From contig OZ010791.1 in assembly GCA_963932465.1 (NCBI GenBank), forward strand, positions 323,969,283 through 324,033,282: a stretch of DNA of 64,000 nucleotides, written 5' to 3'. Source of the DNA: Maratus speciosus (Eukaryota; Arthropoda; Arachnida; Araneae; Salticidae). The notes under the pieces were generated by a model. The model ran no database searches. It saw only the letters and a program-made list of their open reading frames with translations, and had not been told where the DNA came from. The position numbers were made by a program, and so were the translations under genes. Shown piece after piece: positions 24,208 through 32,926 of the stretch (positions within the stretch are counted from its first letter, which is position 1; each line of letters begins with the position of its first letter).

Positions 24208-24210
<3 letters not shown>
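22936..24210 (+). pseudogene. Pseudogene of an uncharacterised arthropod repeat family
   Basis: Pieces in order: SRSDAGRFNGACALLEKK (22957), LFFACSHDV, SPDITLFKQHKENWKNIYP (23110), REDY (23270), FLGVGAEKKLNQ, SQARWMARAVYYLKLSLF (23350), then 23539-23795 ending RRFIEDSSRM with LQHLWYLTDEIAVLALFDDD, and finally NNTAETAVQLVQDF, TEEQKQFLLCCVQG and YPDL (24090-24210). The order NTGR-NGAC, HARWMAKAIY, HLWYL, NDTAERGV, EEQKQFLL matches a protein family that I know as recurrent and unannotated in arthropod genomes. Several frameshifts and stops break it. A stretch 23796-23890 with GTATGT and TTTTTACAG edges looks like an intron, arguing against a processed copy. It ends in a poly(A) tract. Function unknown. 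Confidence 0.65.
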
Positions 24211-24211
<1 letters not shown>

Positions 24212-24252
<41 letters not shown>

Positions 24253-24253
24253 A
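24212..24253. repeat. Poly(A) tract
   Basis: About 40 A residues with one G directly follow the last recognisable codons of the pseudogene. Confidence 0.95.
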
Positions 24254-24647
24254 CAAACATTGAAATGAAAATAAGTTCAGTAATGTTTCTTTTACTGCAA
24301 TATGTTAATAAATATCTTCTTTAAATAAAATAGTGTTTTATGTAACAAAGAAACATACATTTTTCAATATTTCTATAGTATTCCCAATACAAGATTTCAT
24401 GTTCAAATTTGACCTAAAGTCGGCACGGGTTACCGTTATCTGATTGCAATAATATTTTTTATTTATGTTTCTGAGTTGAAATAGAAAAAAAATTGAGCGT
24501 ATGCGTATTTGATTTTGCAAAAAAAAAAAAATTTACCTTGTATCCTGGGACACCCTAGTCTACAAATTAAAATTATTTCAAACTTTAAATCTTTCAATAG
24601 TAGGATTTAGTGGTAGCGAAACAGCACCAAAAACTGGCGATATGAAG
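24254..24647. other. Unassigned AT-rich stretch
   Basis: No gene or repeat arm was recognised. Confidence 0.4.
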
Positions 24648-24725
24648 CAATTAAAATAATAAAACTTTGTAAAAAATCACCATAAAATTATGGTGATTTT
24701 TTACAAAGTTTTATTATTTTAATTG
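24648..24725. repeat. Perfect hairpin, 38-bp arms, 2-base loop
   Basis: The left arm 24648-24685 and right arm 24688-24725 are exact inverse copies by eye (CAATTAAAATAATAAAACTT ... AAGTTTTATTATTTTAATTG), separated by AA. Confidence 0.97.
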
Positions 24726-24744
24726 GAGTTAGTAGTAGTTAACA

Positions 24745-24969
24745 AATATTCAAATTACATAAATGTGCTTTTTATTTATAATACGATACATTTTTAAAAA
24801 CCTAGCACTTTCGAGCACATCATGCTCACCATCAGGGTTAAAAACAATAAAAAGTCAGAGGCTCAGACCTTTTATTGTTTTTAACCCCGATGATGAGCAT
24901 GATATGCTCGAAAGTACAGGTTTTTTATGTATCGTATTATAAAAAAACACCTTTACGTAATTTGAATAC
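24745..24969. mobile_element. Inverted pair of Penelope-type terminal segments
   Basis: Two ~105-bp arms (24745-24853 and 24867-24969) are inverse copies with scattered differences around a short centre. On the outward strand each arm contains TGATGGTGAGCATGATGTGC (left, minus) or GATGATGAGCATGATATGCT (right, plus), followed by TCGAAAGT. The layout (C)TGATGA, a GAGCAT/ATGCTC stem, then GAAA is close to a type I hammerhead core, as known in pseudo-LTRs of Penelope-like elements. An extra base before the stem and the C-to-T or A-to-G differences mean activity is uncertain. Confidence 0.5.
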
Positions 24970-25360
24970 TGTCTGTATATACATTTTTTTAAAACTTTAT
25001 TGTATAGTGAATCTATTGATTTAAAGAAATTGATATGGTATATCATTTTTAACTTAATATTTCAATAGTGCGTCATAGAATTTCGAAGACAGTTAGACAC
25101 CTCAAATCTACCTGTCTTCATAATGTTATTCTAGGGTGAAAATATAATTATTAATTAAAAAAATTTCGACAGATATTACAAGAAATACAAATTTTTATTT
25201 TGAATCAAGTCCTAAAAGTGTAAGCCTTTCCGTAAACCATTTAAGGATAGGAGTTTATGTTCTTATTCCTTCATTACTGGTGTACCTTTCTTCAGATGTT
25301 TTGGAATTGAGCAATGCATTATTACTTCCTATTTCACTTGTATATGAAAAAAAAAACATT
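24970..25360. other. Unassigned stretch
   Basis: No gene or repeat arm was recognised. Confidence 0.4.
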
Positions 25361-26110
25361 ATCACACAATAAATTAAAAATCTTTACATAAAGACATATC
25401 CTACATAAAAACACTTTTAAAACATTAAATACAAATTTTAAAAGTCTAAAAACCAACAAGTTTCGACTACCTTGTGGTCTTCATCAAGGTCATATTCCAG
25501 TAAATTTGAGAAAGAAACTAATAAGTCCGTAAAAGTCAGAAAATAAACATACTTTGTTGAGCACGTCTCGAAATAGCATTATTCCAAAATATCTTTATAA
25601 CTGCACTCAACCATCCAACCATAGAAAAGAAAAACTTGGAAAAAACTAGATTATAAATGTCGTTAATGATGTCAAACTTCTTCAACTTTGAGTTACATTC
25701 CGCCTCAGATAGTCCAACCACAGCTTATGAATATCATAAGAAACACCTTCGTTACATACCTCATCATTCGTCAATTCAATTTCCATGGATTCCCTAATTA
25801 AACTTTTATGCGGATAGGTGCATGGCCAAATGATCTTTGCGTTTTCATAATCAATAGCTATAATCTGACTTCTGGAACAGAATTTCGCAAGGGCTGTGGT
25901 GTGTCTATTATATTTTATTTCAACTTTATGTTCTTTACTCTTGTATCAAATTTCCTTTTCGTCATACCGATATAATAAACATTCTCCCTACTATACTAGG
26001 GTAGTCGAAACTTGTTAGTTTTTAGAGTTTTAAAATTTCTATTTAATGTTTTAAAAGTGTTTTTATGTAGTATATGTCTTTAAGTAAAGATGTTTAATTT
26101 ATTGTGTGAT
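25361..26110 (-). mobile_element. Penelope-like element remnant with inverted arms
   Basis: Arms at 25361-25473 and 25998-26110 are inverse copies (ATCACACAATAAATTAAA ... TTTAATTTATTGTGTGAT) with roughly nine in ten bases matching by eye. Between them the minus strand encodes a GIY-YIG endonuclease. On the minus strand, just outside the left arm, TTGATGAAGACCACAAGG is followed by TAGTCGAAAC, a hammerhead-like core. 5'-truncated Penelope-like elements with an inverted partial terminal repeat are a known arrangement. No reverse transcriptase is present. Confidence 0.75.
25682..25987 (-). pseudogene. GIY-YIG endonuclease domain of a Penelope-like element
   Basis: The minus strand reads ENVYYIGMTKRKFDTRVK. 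After a one-base frame change come EHKVEIKYNRHTTALAKF, then IIAIDYENAKIIWPC, LIRESMEIELTN and WLDYLRRNVTQS ending at TGA 25682-25684. The YYIGMTKR start is the GIY-YIG core (Tyr pair, Gly). R in DTRVK, the EHK pair, TALA and the Glu in RESMEIE correspond to conserved positions of Penelope EN domains, which nick DNA for target-primed reverse transcription. The RT domain that should precede it is missing, and one frameshift disrupts it. It lies inside the inverted-arm unit 25361-26110. Confidence 0.85.
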
Positions 26111-26595
26111 TTTAGTCTCAAGACGTAATAGTCCTTCAGTATATAAAAAACATTGTGTTACATGAATAGAGCCATGTGATGATTAGAAAAACACATCCTC
26201 GCATGATGATAGAGCGTTTTAGGATTGAGCTTTGTGACTTTCTGGCAATTTATTCATATCTATAGAGCTGTGAAACCTAGAAATAAAAATATAAAAATGG
26301 TAGTTCAGACAGAATGAATGATATTATAAGTTATTTACCTTGCTTTATTAACCCTCTCGCTGCGCAACCCGAGAAATACCCGGGTATGCATTTTCCCGTC
26401 TAATTAATACTATTTTGTTATTCCAACCAGTTATTTGTTAGCGAAAACTTTGTCTGATTTAATTACATATTTTTCCCGATTACGATAGTCAAAAATTTCG
26501 GCTTTAAAGAACCGGTGATAAAAGATTAAAAATTCTGTAAAAATTCTGTAATCTTCTGTTTTGAAAATTTACTTCATCGGTCTTAAAAGGCTGTA
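26111..26595. other. Unassigned stretch with a TTAACCC phrase
   Basis: TTAACCCTCTCGCTGCGCAA at about 26349 followed by ACCCGGGT resembles a piggyBac-like terminus, but no matching right end with TTAA was located at a sensible distance. Confidence 0.35.
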
Positions 26596-26906
26596 AGGTC
26601 AGTCTGCCTAAATGAGACACGATTCCCCGTAGTTTTGTGGCATTTAGTGTATATTTAAGATTTTATTATATAAATGTATATTTTATTAAGCAACAAATTA
26701 CTGAATACTGTACCTTTAGTTGGAAACTAACTTGTTTTGTAGAAATTTAATAATTATCTGTAGTATAAACCCACAATATAGGATTGTCGCATTTAGGTAA
26801 TTTTTGTCGCATTTATGGCAGCTAAAACCTAAATGAGACGTTCATAGTCCTAAATGTGATAATGCATTTTATACATGACAATTCATCTGAAAAAGTTCAT
26901 GTAACA

Positions 26907-27370
26907 ATTAACTGCTGTGACAGAAAATTGCCACATTATAACTATGAGCGGTCTGCGAAACCATTCGATTGAAAGATGAATAAAATGCACGATTAACTCA
27001 TAAAATACTGTTTTTGCACAAAACTGTTTGTACAGTACTATTTCTAATAAAATTTTGAGTTTTCAAACATTTCAAACAATAGTACTAGGCTCCAAATGAA
27101 GCAAAATTTCGCTGTATCGATAGTTAAACTTTAAATTACAAGTTAAACTGTGAAAATTTAAAAAAAAGCCGCTCTAACAGCAGTTAACGGCGAACTGTAA
27201 TCATTTTTTGAATTAATTAACCCTTAACTGCTGTGAGCGATCTCCGAGACCATTTGATTAAAAGATGAATGATAGTCTCTATTAACTCACAGGGTACTGT
27301 TTCTGTACTAAAATTTAAGTACAGGACTATTATAATTAAACTTTTCAATATTATTCTTCAAATGTTTATC
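26907..27370. repeat. Two diverged direct repeats of ~150 bp
   Basis: TTAACTGCTGTGA is followed by GAGCGGTCTGCGAAACCATT in the first copy and by GAGCGATCTCCGAGACCATT in the second (27221 onward). AAAGATGAAT, then ATTAACTCA and TACTGTTT are shared by both. Confidence 0.7.
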
Positions 27371-27712
27371 ACGGTGCAGTATCGTGCTGTTTGTCAATTT
27401 TACACTGCTAATATGCAAAAGTTATTTGAATGCTGCGTATAATGCCTGATATAAATAACCCTCAAATAAATAAATGCGTTCCTAATATAAAAAACTCTCA
27501 TCCCTCTTTGCCAAGGAGGTATGGCCATAACTATAATTAAATGATTGTCGCAAAAAACATCGTTTAAAATTCGCGAAATTCGCTCGTCAATATTAACCCA
27601 TAATTTATACACCAGTGCGATTTGGGTTTCCGTAACCACATAATTTTGCTGACAATCTGGTGATTATGAAATATGATTACATGATCCATATACGAAATTT
27701 AACCCCCTCACT

Positions 27713-28095
27713 GACAAGCCCGCGTTAATACGTTCACTAAACTCCAGGTTTCACTGCAATACAAGCAATATTTAAAGCAATATAATTCTATTTATTTAAT
27801 GTATTTTTAATACATTGAACAATGATTAATACTTTTAAGGATTGCATTCATATTCGTTATTAAGTTTTTTTTTTATAAAATGTTCAAAGAAACATTTTTT
27901 TTAGCATTTAAAAAAAATGCAGAGAAAACAACATTACAATGTTGCCCTTTTTCAAGACAGTCGGAGGGTTTTAATAAGGAATCCAAATGAAATATTTGAT
28001 TTTATCAAAATTCTTATTTTGTGAATGAAAAATGCGAATTAATTAAAGACGCCGACATTTCGGTAGGTGCGAATTCACAGTGTGGAGCTTACGGG
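27713..28095. mobile_element. Candidate TTAA-flanked element
   Basis: TTAA at 27709-27712 precedes CCCCCTCACTGACAAGCCCG, and CTTACGGG precedes TTAA at 28096-28099. Only the outer CCC/GGG and a few inner bases match, so a piggyBac-like call is weak. Confidence 0.35.
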
Positions 28096-29392
28096 TTAAA
28101 AGAGTATTTAAAAGATATTTATAATATTGTTAACTAGACTATTTATTACATATAACTTTATTTAAAAATGTCACATGATAAATATATCAGCCTTAGAAAT
28201 AGATAAAATCGTACAATATTTCTAATAATTCTGATTAAGCCAAAGAGATGCTCTGTGCCAGATATTCTGTTGCACACCTCCCAACCTCTTCATTTTTCTT
28301 GCACTTTCACAAAAAAATTAACATTTTCTGTACTTAAAAATACGTATATGGAAACAAATATTCGTTTAGATAAACATGGCTTTATTTATTTTTTTATCTT
28401 TTACTAATTTAAAAATAGAAAATATCGATTATAACGAATGAAAATTGAAAACAGAATTAAAATATCAGATTTTGTAAAAGTGCTAACAAAAATTCTGACT
28501 CCTAAACCAGGGACTAACTCAATTGCATCACGTTTTAATCGAAGACGGCATTTAAGCTATCAAATTGTATAATGTTGGTAAAATTAACTTACTTAACCGC
28601 ATTAAAATAAACATAAATTGTTTTCAATCTACAAAAGATTTTCCAGAATTTTCATTACGTAAAAGTATTGCAAATTCCTTAATCATATGTCTACATTATA
28701 TTACTGGAATAGATACTGCGTTTCTTACATCTTTTTTTATTAAAAATTTTAAAGAAGCGTATTTTTCTGTTTTGATCGTCTTAAAAACATATTTAAACAC
28801 CTGGTTAAAGAAAAAAAAATGGAGGCTTAAGCTGACTCAGCACAGCTAAATTAAACATAAAATTTGATTTAAATATCATTTTAACACAATATATGAAAAA
28901 TCCCATATAAATTTCTTCGTTAATCTTCTAAATGTTTCGCCGCATTTGCAGCAATATCTATGTCGGTATTAGGCACAGGCTGAAAACAAGCTCTCCTAAA
29001 TGCGTAGTCCGCTTAAAATTCTAAACCGGAAACTGGTCGCCTTTTCTTTAGTATAACTTGTCAGGTAACTGAAACCGACAACGTAGCTAGTGACGTTTAT
29101 AGGGTTATTTGATCTTTAAAGTTAAAAAATAAAAACCGTGAGCCACTTTCGGGAATTTTTGTCGCATTTCCGAAACATGGGGGCGATGTAAAATGAACGA
29201 TGTGTATTTGATTGGAAATTTATTTTAAAGAAATCGTTTTACATGCAAAAAATGTTTCGGGTTTTATTTCTGAAGTTCGTTTGTTTAAATATATAACATT
29301 TATTTACGATTCTTGCGTTAAAATTTTATGTAAAAGAACATTGTCGCATTTAGGGATTATCACATTTAGGCAGACTGACCTTATAACTGTAC

Positions 29393-29761
29393 CTTGGAAC
29401 AAAAAGGGCCGATGTCCATTTTTCTCAAACGGCAGGAAACCCAGTTTAAGTTTGAAGAATTTTAAGATTCTTGCTACGATATCTGTACTATTATTTTTCA
29501 AAGTTGTACCTTTCAATTCAGTAATGTTTTTCTCACTGCAATCTAAAATTACATTGATTTAGTTTTTAGTTAGCAGTAACATTGGCCATTTCTACATTAA
29601 TAGTAAGTAACGTTGGCCTCGAGAAAATATTTTGTATTCAATGATCTAATATTGGGAGGACTTTGGCTCTTTTAACAATTACTTTATATCGCATCCTGAG
29701 TTCATTAGTGCATTTAACCCAAATTTCTCAATTTTGGACATTGGTCCTTTTTGTTCCAAGG
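29393..29761. mobile_element. CCTTGGAAC MITE
   Basis: CCTTGGAACAAAAAGGGCCG at the left is mirrored by GGTCCTTTTTGTTCCAAGG at the right, followed inwards by ATGTCCA/TGGACAT. TA precedes the left end and TG follows the right. 369 bp, non-coding. Confidence 0.8.
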
Positions 29762-30441
29762 TGCATATATTTATCTTTCCCTAAAGAAACACGAGTTTAT
29801 ACGTTACATAATAATGAATAGAAAACAGAGGCCATTCCTGCTATATTTACAATTAAGGTTAGTTGGGGCAGCTGGGCCATAATTTTACGATGTGACTCTG
29901 GAGCTTCTGACAATTCAGTTCAAAAAGCTAATGTTCATTTGAATTAAAGTCTGAACTTCTGTAAATTTGTTCAGTTCCCTCCTTCAGAGATAAATGCTCA
30001 AAATTAAATTTTAATATTTAAAAATATAAAAATATGCATATTTCATATTTTTTTCCTCATGGGTCCAGTTTCCCCACAAAAATGAGGTAAATGGACCAGG
30101 AGGCTCTATGTTCCACACGCATTTATTATTTTTCATATGGGATATCAGGCCATGTTTGAAAAAGAATAAACAACTTAGAAAAATTAAAGCAGGCAGATCA
30201 TGTAAATTATATATCAACTAAAGAGCGTGTAAGGGAAACCTTTGCTGTCAGTGTGTCTGAAAAAAGCACTGAAAGTGAAAATATTAGATTTATTTATGCC
30301 AAAAACAAAAAAATTAAGTAAGTACTTATGTACTTTAGTATAGTTTATAAGTATAAAAGTCACATGGGTATTTTAAGAAAAAAAATAGCAAGGTAAATCT
30401 ATGAACAAATGGCTACGTAAGTATGTACCTTTATCTGTATC

Positions 30442-30602
30442 CAGGGGTCGCATTATATAGGGAAAATTTTATTGCTCCTACCAGAAACCTTAATGAGTTA
30501 CCTTCATGATCATTTTATTTAACATAAAGTGGTGCGATGGAAATATTGTTTTCAAAATAGTGTTAGGAACAATAAAACTTTCCATATAGAATGCGACCCC
30601 TG
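30442..30602. mobile_element. CAGGGGTCGCA MITE, copy 1
   Basis: The left end CAGGGGTCGCATTATATAGG mirrors CTATATAGAATGCGACCCCTG-type sequence at the right (CCATATAGAATGCGACCCC). TGTATC occurs directly outside both ends and may be a 6-bp target duplication. The second copy is at 42822-42990. Confidence 0.85.
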
Positions 30603-31125
30603 TGTATCGTACAATTTTAAGGTTTGGCTATCTCGGTTTCAGGGGCAAGGTACTTGCATTCGAAAAATGTTGAAATAATTTAATGATACCAGTATTTACA
30701 AGAGAATCTATTTGTAAACAAGTAAAAGTACATTTTAGAGTATATAATAAAGGTGAAATTTTCATCATGAAATTCCGGTGCCAATGTGGCAATTAGAGAT
30801 TAAAATTATGTGATGCCATAACGCCATCACCGCCTCTCAAGGGGGTCAAGAAATTTGGTTTGGTAGCAGTCAATATGCTTTTTTAAAATTTTATTACGTA
30901 ATTTTAATAAGGTATTCTATAATTTTCTTTATTGTGAGCAAAAAACAATGGAGAAATTTATTTCCCGTAGTAAGAGAAACTAAAATAATAATAAAAAAAA
31001 ATTATAACTATTGGGGTAACTGGATCCAGTATGGTCCATGGATTTATTCTGTTGAGCTGAACCAGGTTTCAGACCTGATGCTATAATCATTAAGGTTAGC
31101 TGGGTGAAAAAGTTCCACCAGATTC

Positions 31126-31200
31126 GTCCGGTATAGCTCAGATGGTGGAGCACTGGCGGCTGCAGCCAGGAGATCCCTGGTTCGAATCCTGGTTCGGACA
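31126..31200 (+). ncRNA. tRNA-like module, copy 1
   Basis: GTCCGGT begins a near-complete cloverleaf: a D arm with GCTCAGATGGTGGAGC, an anticodon stem CTGGC/GCCAG with loop GGCTGCA, T loop TTCGAAT and 3' arm TTCGGACA followed by TTTTT. A box TAGCTCAGATGG and B box GGTTCGAATCC are good. One extra base sits before the D stem, position 33 is not U, and the T stem has a mismatch. It is therefore more likely a tRNA-derived SINE-type promoter than a functional tRNA. No amino-acid identity is claimed. Confidence 0.65.
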
Positions 31201-31403
31201 TTTTTCGCCCAGTTGGAAATTTACATCTAGTATGATTTATTTACCAATTAGAATAATTGTGTTAAAATTAATCTAGTGTAATTACGTATCCAGCGATTTC
31301 TGGAGTTCTATTACCTGAGATTTATTCTGTTGAACTGAACTAGGTTTCAGACCAAATGCTATAATCATTAAGGTTAGCTGGGTGAAATAGTTCCGCCAGA
31401 TTC

Positions 31404-31474
31404 GTCCGGGATAACTCAGGTGGTCGAGCACTGCCGGCTTCAGCCAGGATATCCCTGGTTCGAATGTCCGGTCA
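31404..31474 (+). pseudogene. tRNA-like module, copy 2, degenerate
   Basis: It is a tandem duplicate of the module at 31126. The B box GGTTCGAATG has lost its last bases, and the T-arm 3' half is deleted, so no cloverleaf can close. The downstream TTTTTCGCCCAGTTGG is retained. Confidence 0.8.
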
Positions 31475-31850
31475 TTTTTCGCCCAGTTGGAAATTTACAT
31501 CTAATATGATCTATTTACTAATTAGAATAATTGTGTTAAAATTAATCTAGTGTAATATTAATGTAGTTATATGCCTAATATTTAAAAGAAAAGATTGTTT
31601 AATAAACGTCTTACAGTATTTTAATAAAAATCCGAGGAGGTTCAATCATTTGACGTTGTTTTTTAAAAAAAGAAACGTAAATATTTGACAACCTATCACA
31701 GCAAAGTGAGAGTTATGATTCAGTTGGCACACGTTGTTTTAGGAAGTAGAGATTAAAGTGCATTGTTCACAAAAGCTAAAACTTAAAAAACATCAACAGT
31801 GTTTTATAAAATAGCCTATGGCCCAGTTACCTCGTGGGTCCAGATACCCC

Positions 31851-32926
31851 AACAAACCTTATTTGTATACATTTATAGTAATTGATAGGCCATCTGATCA
31901 GCTGTTTAAGTGCTTTTTTCTTCGAGTTATGAATAAATATAATAGCTTCCTTAAAAGTAAAATATTGTATCTTATAAGTTGTTTAAAATTCTGCTCTAAA
32001 ATAACTTGAAGTCTAAAGACGAACATGGAATTCATTTTCAAAAAAAATGCATTATTAATAAAGAAATGGTTTTCTATGTCTATGTCACAGAAACTTTCAA
32101 AGTTTAATCCAATTTAAAAGATTTCAAATAAAAGATCATGAGCGATGAACACAAGAATTTAAAACTTTTTGTTTATAAATCTTTCGTAAAAATAATGATG
32201 TTGGAAGCTTATGTGTCTTATTGCCTCTAAAGATCTTGTGATGAAAAGTTTTGTAATTGTTATTTCGAAAAAAATAATAATACTCCATAATTTAGATTTT
32301 ATTCATTAGGAAAATGAATTGATATATGAAATAAGAATTTTTCTAATATTTCATTTGTTGTTTTACACGTATGACTAGATTTACTTGTTGTAAATTCTCT
32401 AGTACTTTTAGTATAAATTTTACTTGACATAAATCTTATTTATCAAAACGTGAAAATTGTAGTTTTTTTTTCTAATATTAAATAAACAAATCTGAACATC
32501 TTAGATAACTACCACTTAAATTTTATTTTGTTAGTAAGAGTTGTTATGCTGTAAATGTGTTGAAAATTATAAGACTTGTAAAGGAAAATAATGAATTTTT
32601 TTCTCATCAGGTAGAAGATATGAATATAAAATTAAAGCAGCAAAGGGAAAAATCTATTTCATTTATATTTTCGAAAAGAGCACATAACAATGAATTCCGT
32701 TATGTATATGTTGAATGTAATTACTGCTATAACAGTATGGCACCATATTCTATGGAACATTGGATGTTATAATATATAATGATTAAAGGGCCTGTATATT
32801 TTCTCGATCACAATGACTGCAAATTATGGGATTACATTACAGAAAGTTTTTATTCAAATAATTCCAAACTCTGCCAGTTATATAATGAAATTCTTGGCAT
32901 ATAATCACCATCTGCTATGGTAAATA
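31851..32926. other. Unassigned AT-rich stretch
   Basis: The 71-codon + frame at 32557-32772 is open but has no recognisable motif. No repeat arms were found. Confidence 0.4.

Larger units (their letters stand above)
26596..29381. mobile_element. 2.8-kb TA-flanked TIR element with subterminal motifs
   Basis: The left end AGGTCAGTCTGCCTAAATGA and right end CATTTAGGCAGACTGACCT are inverse, with TA at 26594-26595 and 29382-29383. CCTAAATG(A/C)GAC or its inverse GTCGCATTTAGG recurs near both ends (about 26609, 26787, 26826, 29155, 29342). This pattern suggests transposase-binding sites. No long frame survives; the 94-codon frame at 28565-28849 has no recognised motif. A 383-bp TTAA-bounded segment (27713-28095) and a pair of direct repeats (26907-27080 and 27221-27370) lie inside. 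Tc1/mariner/pogo-type by TA duplication. Confidence 0.72.
31043..31560. repeat. Two tandem ~278-bp units carrying tRNA-like modules
   Basis: TTTATTCTGTTGA(G/A)CTGAAC starts units at 31043 and 31321. The same flanks, tRNA-like segment and downstream CGCCCAGTTGGAAATTTACA occur in both. Confidence 0.92.
29861..31850. mobile_element. Element with TTGGGG-type ends and internal copies
   Basis: AAGGTTAGTTGGGGCAGCTG at the left mirrors CAGATACCCCAACAAACCTT at the right. Two further subterminal copies occur: TGGGTCCAGTTTCCCC near 30060 (inverted) and TTGGGGTAACTGGATCCAG near 31013. Two tandem tRNA-like modules and a 161-bp MITE lie inside. No transposase frame was found. Superfamily unknown. Confidence 0.5.

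Noticed and set aside
23860..24324. A 154-codon frame containing a long poly-lysine run
   Set aside because: The lysine run is the poly(A) tract read as codons. Only the part before about 24210 matches the pseudogene, and its start lies in the likely intron.
26349..28095. A single piggyBac-like element from TTAACCCTCTCGC to GGGTTAA
   Set aside because: It would partly overlap, not nest with, the clearly bounded 26596-29381 element, and the two ends do not match beyond CCC/GGG.
29212..29562. 116-codon plus frame
   Set aside because: It crosses the right end of the 26596-29381 element and the left end of the next MITE, with no recognisable motif.
30980..31201. Minus-strand 73-codon frame starting MSEPGFEPGI
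   Set aside because: It is a translation through the tRNA-like module and its flank; such frames are typical of tRNA-derived repeats.
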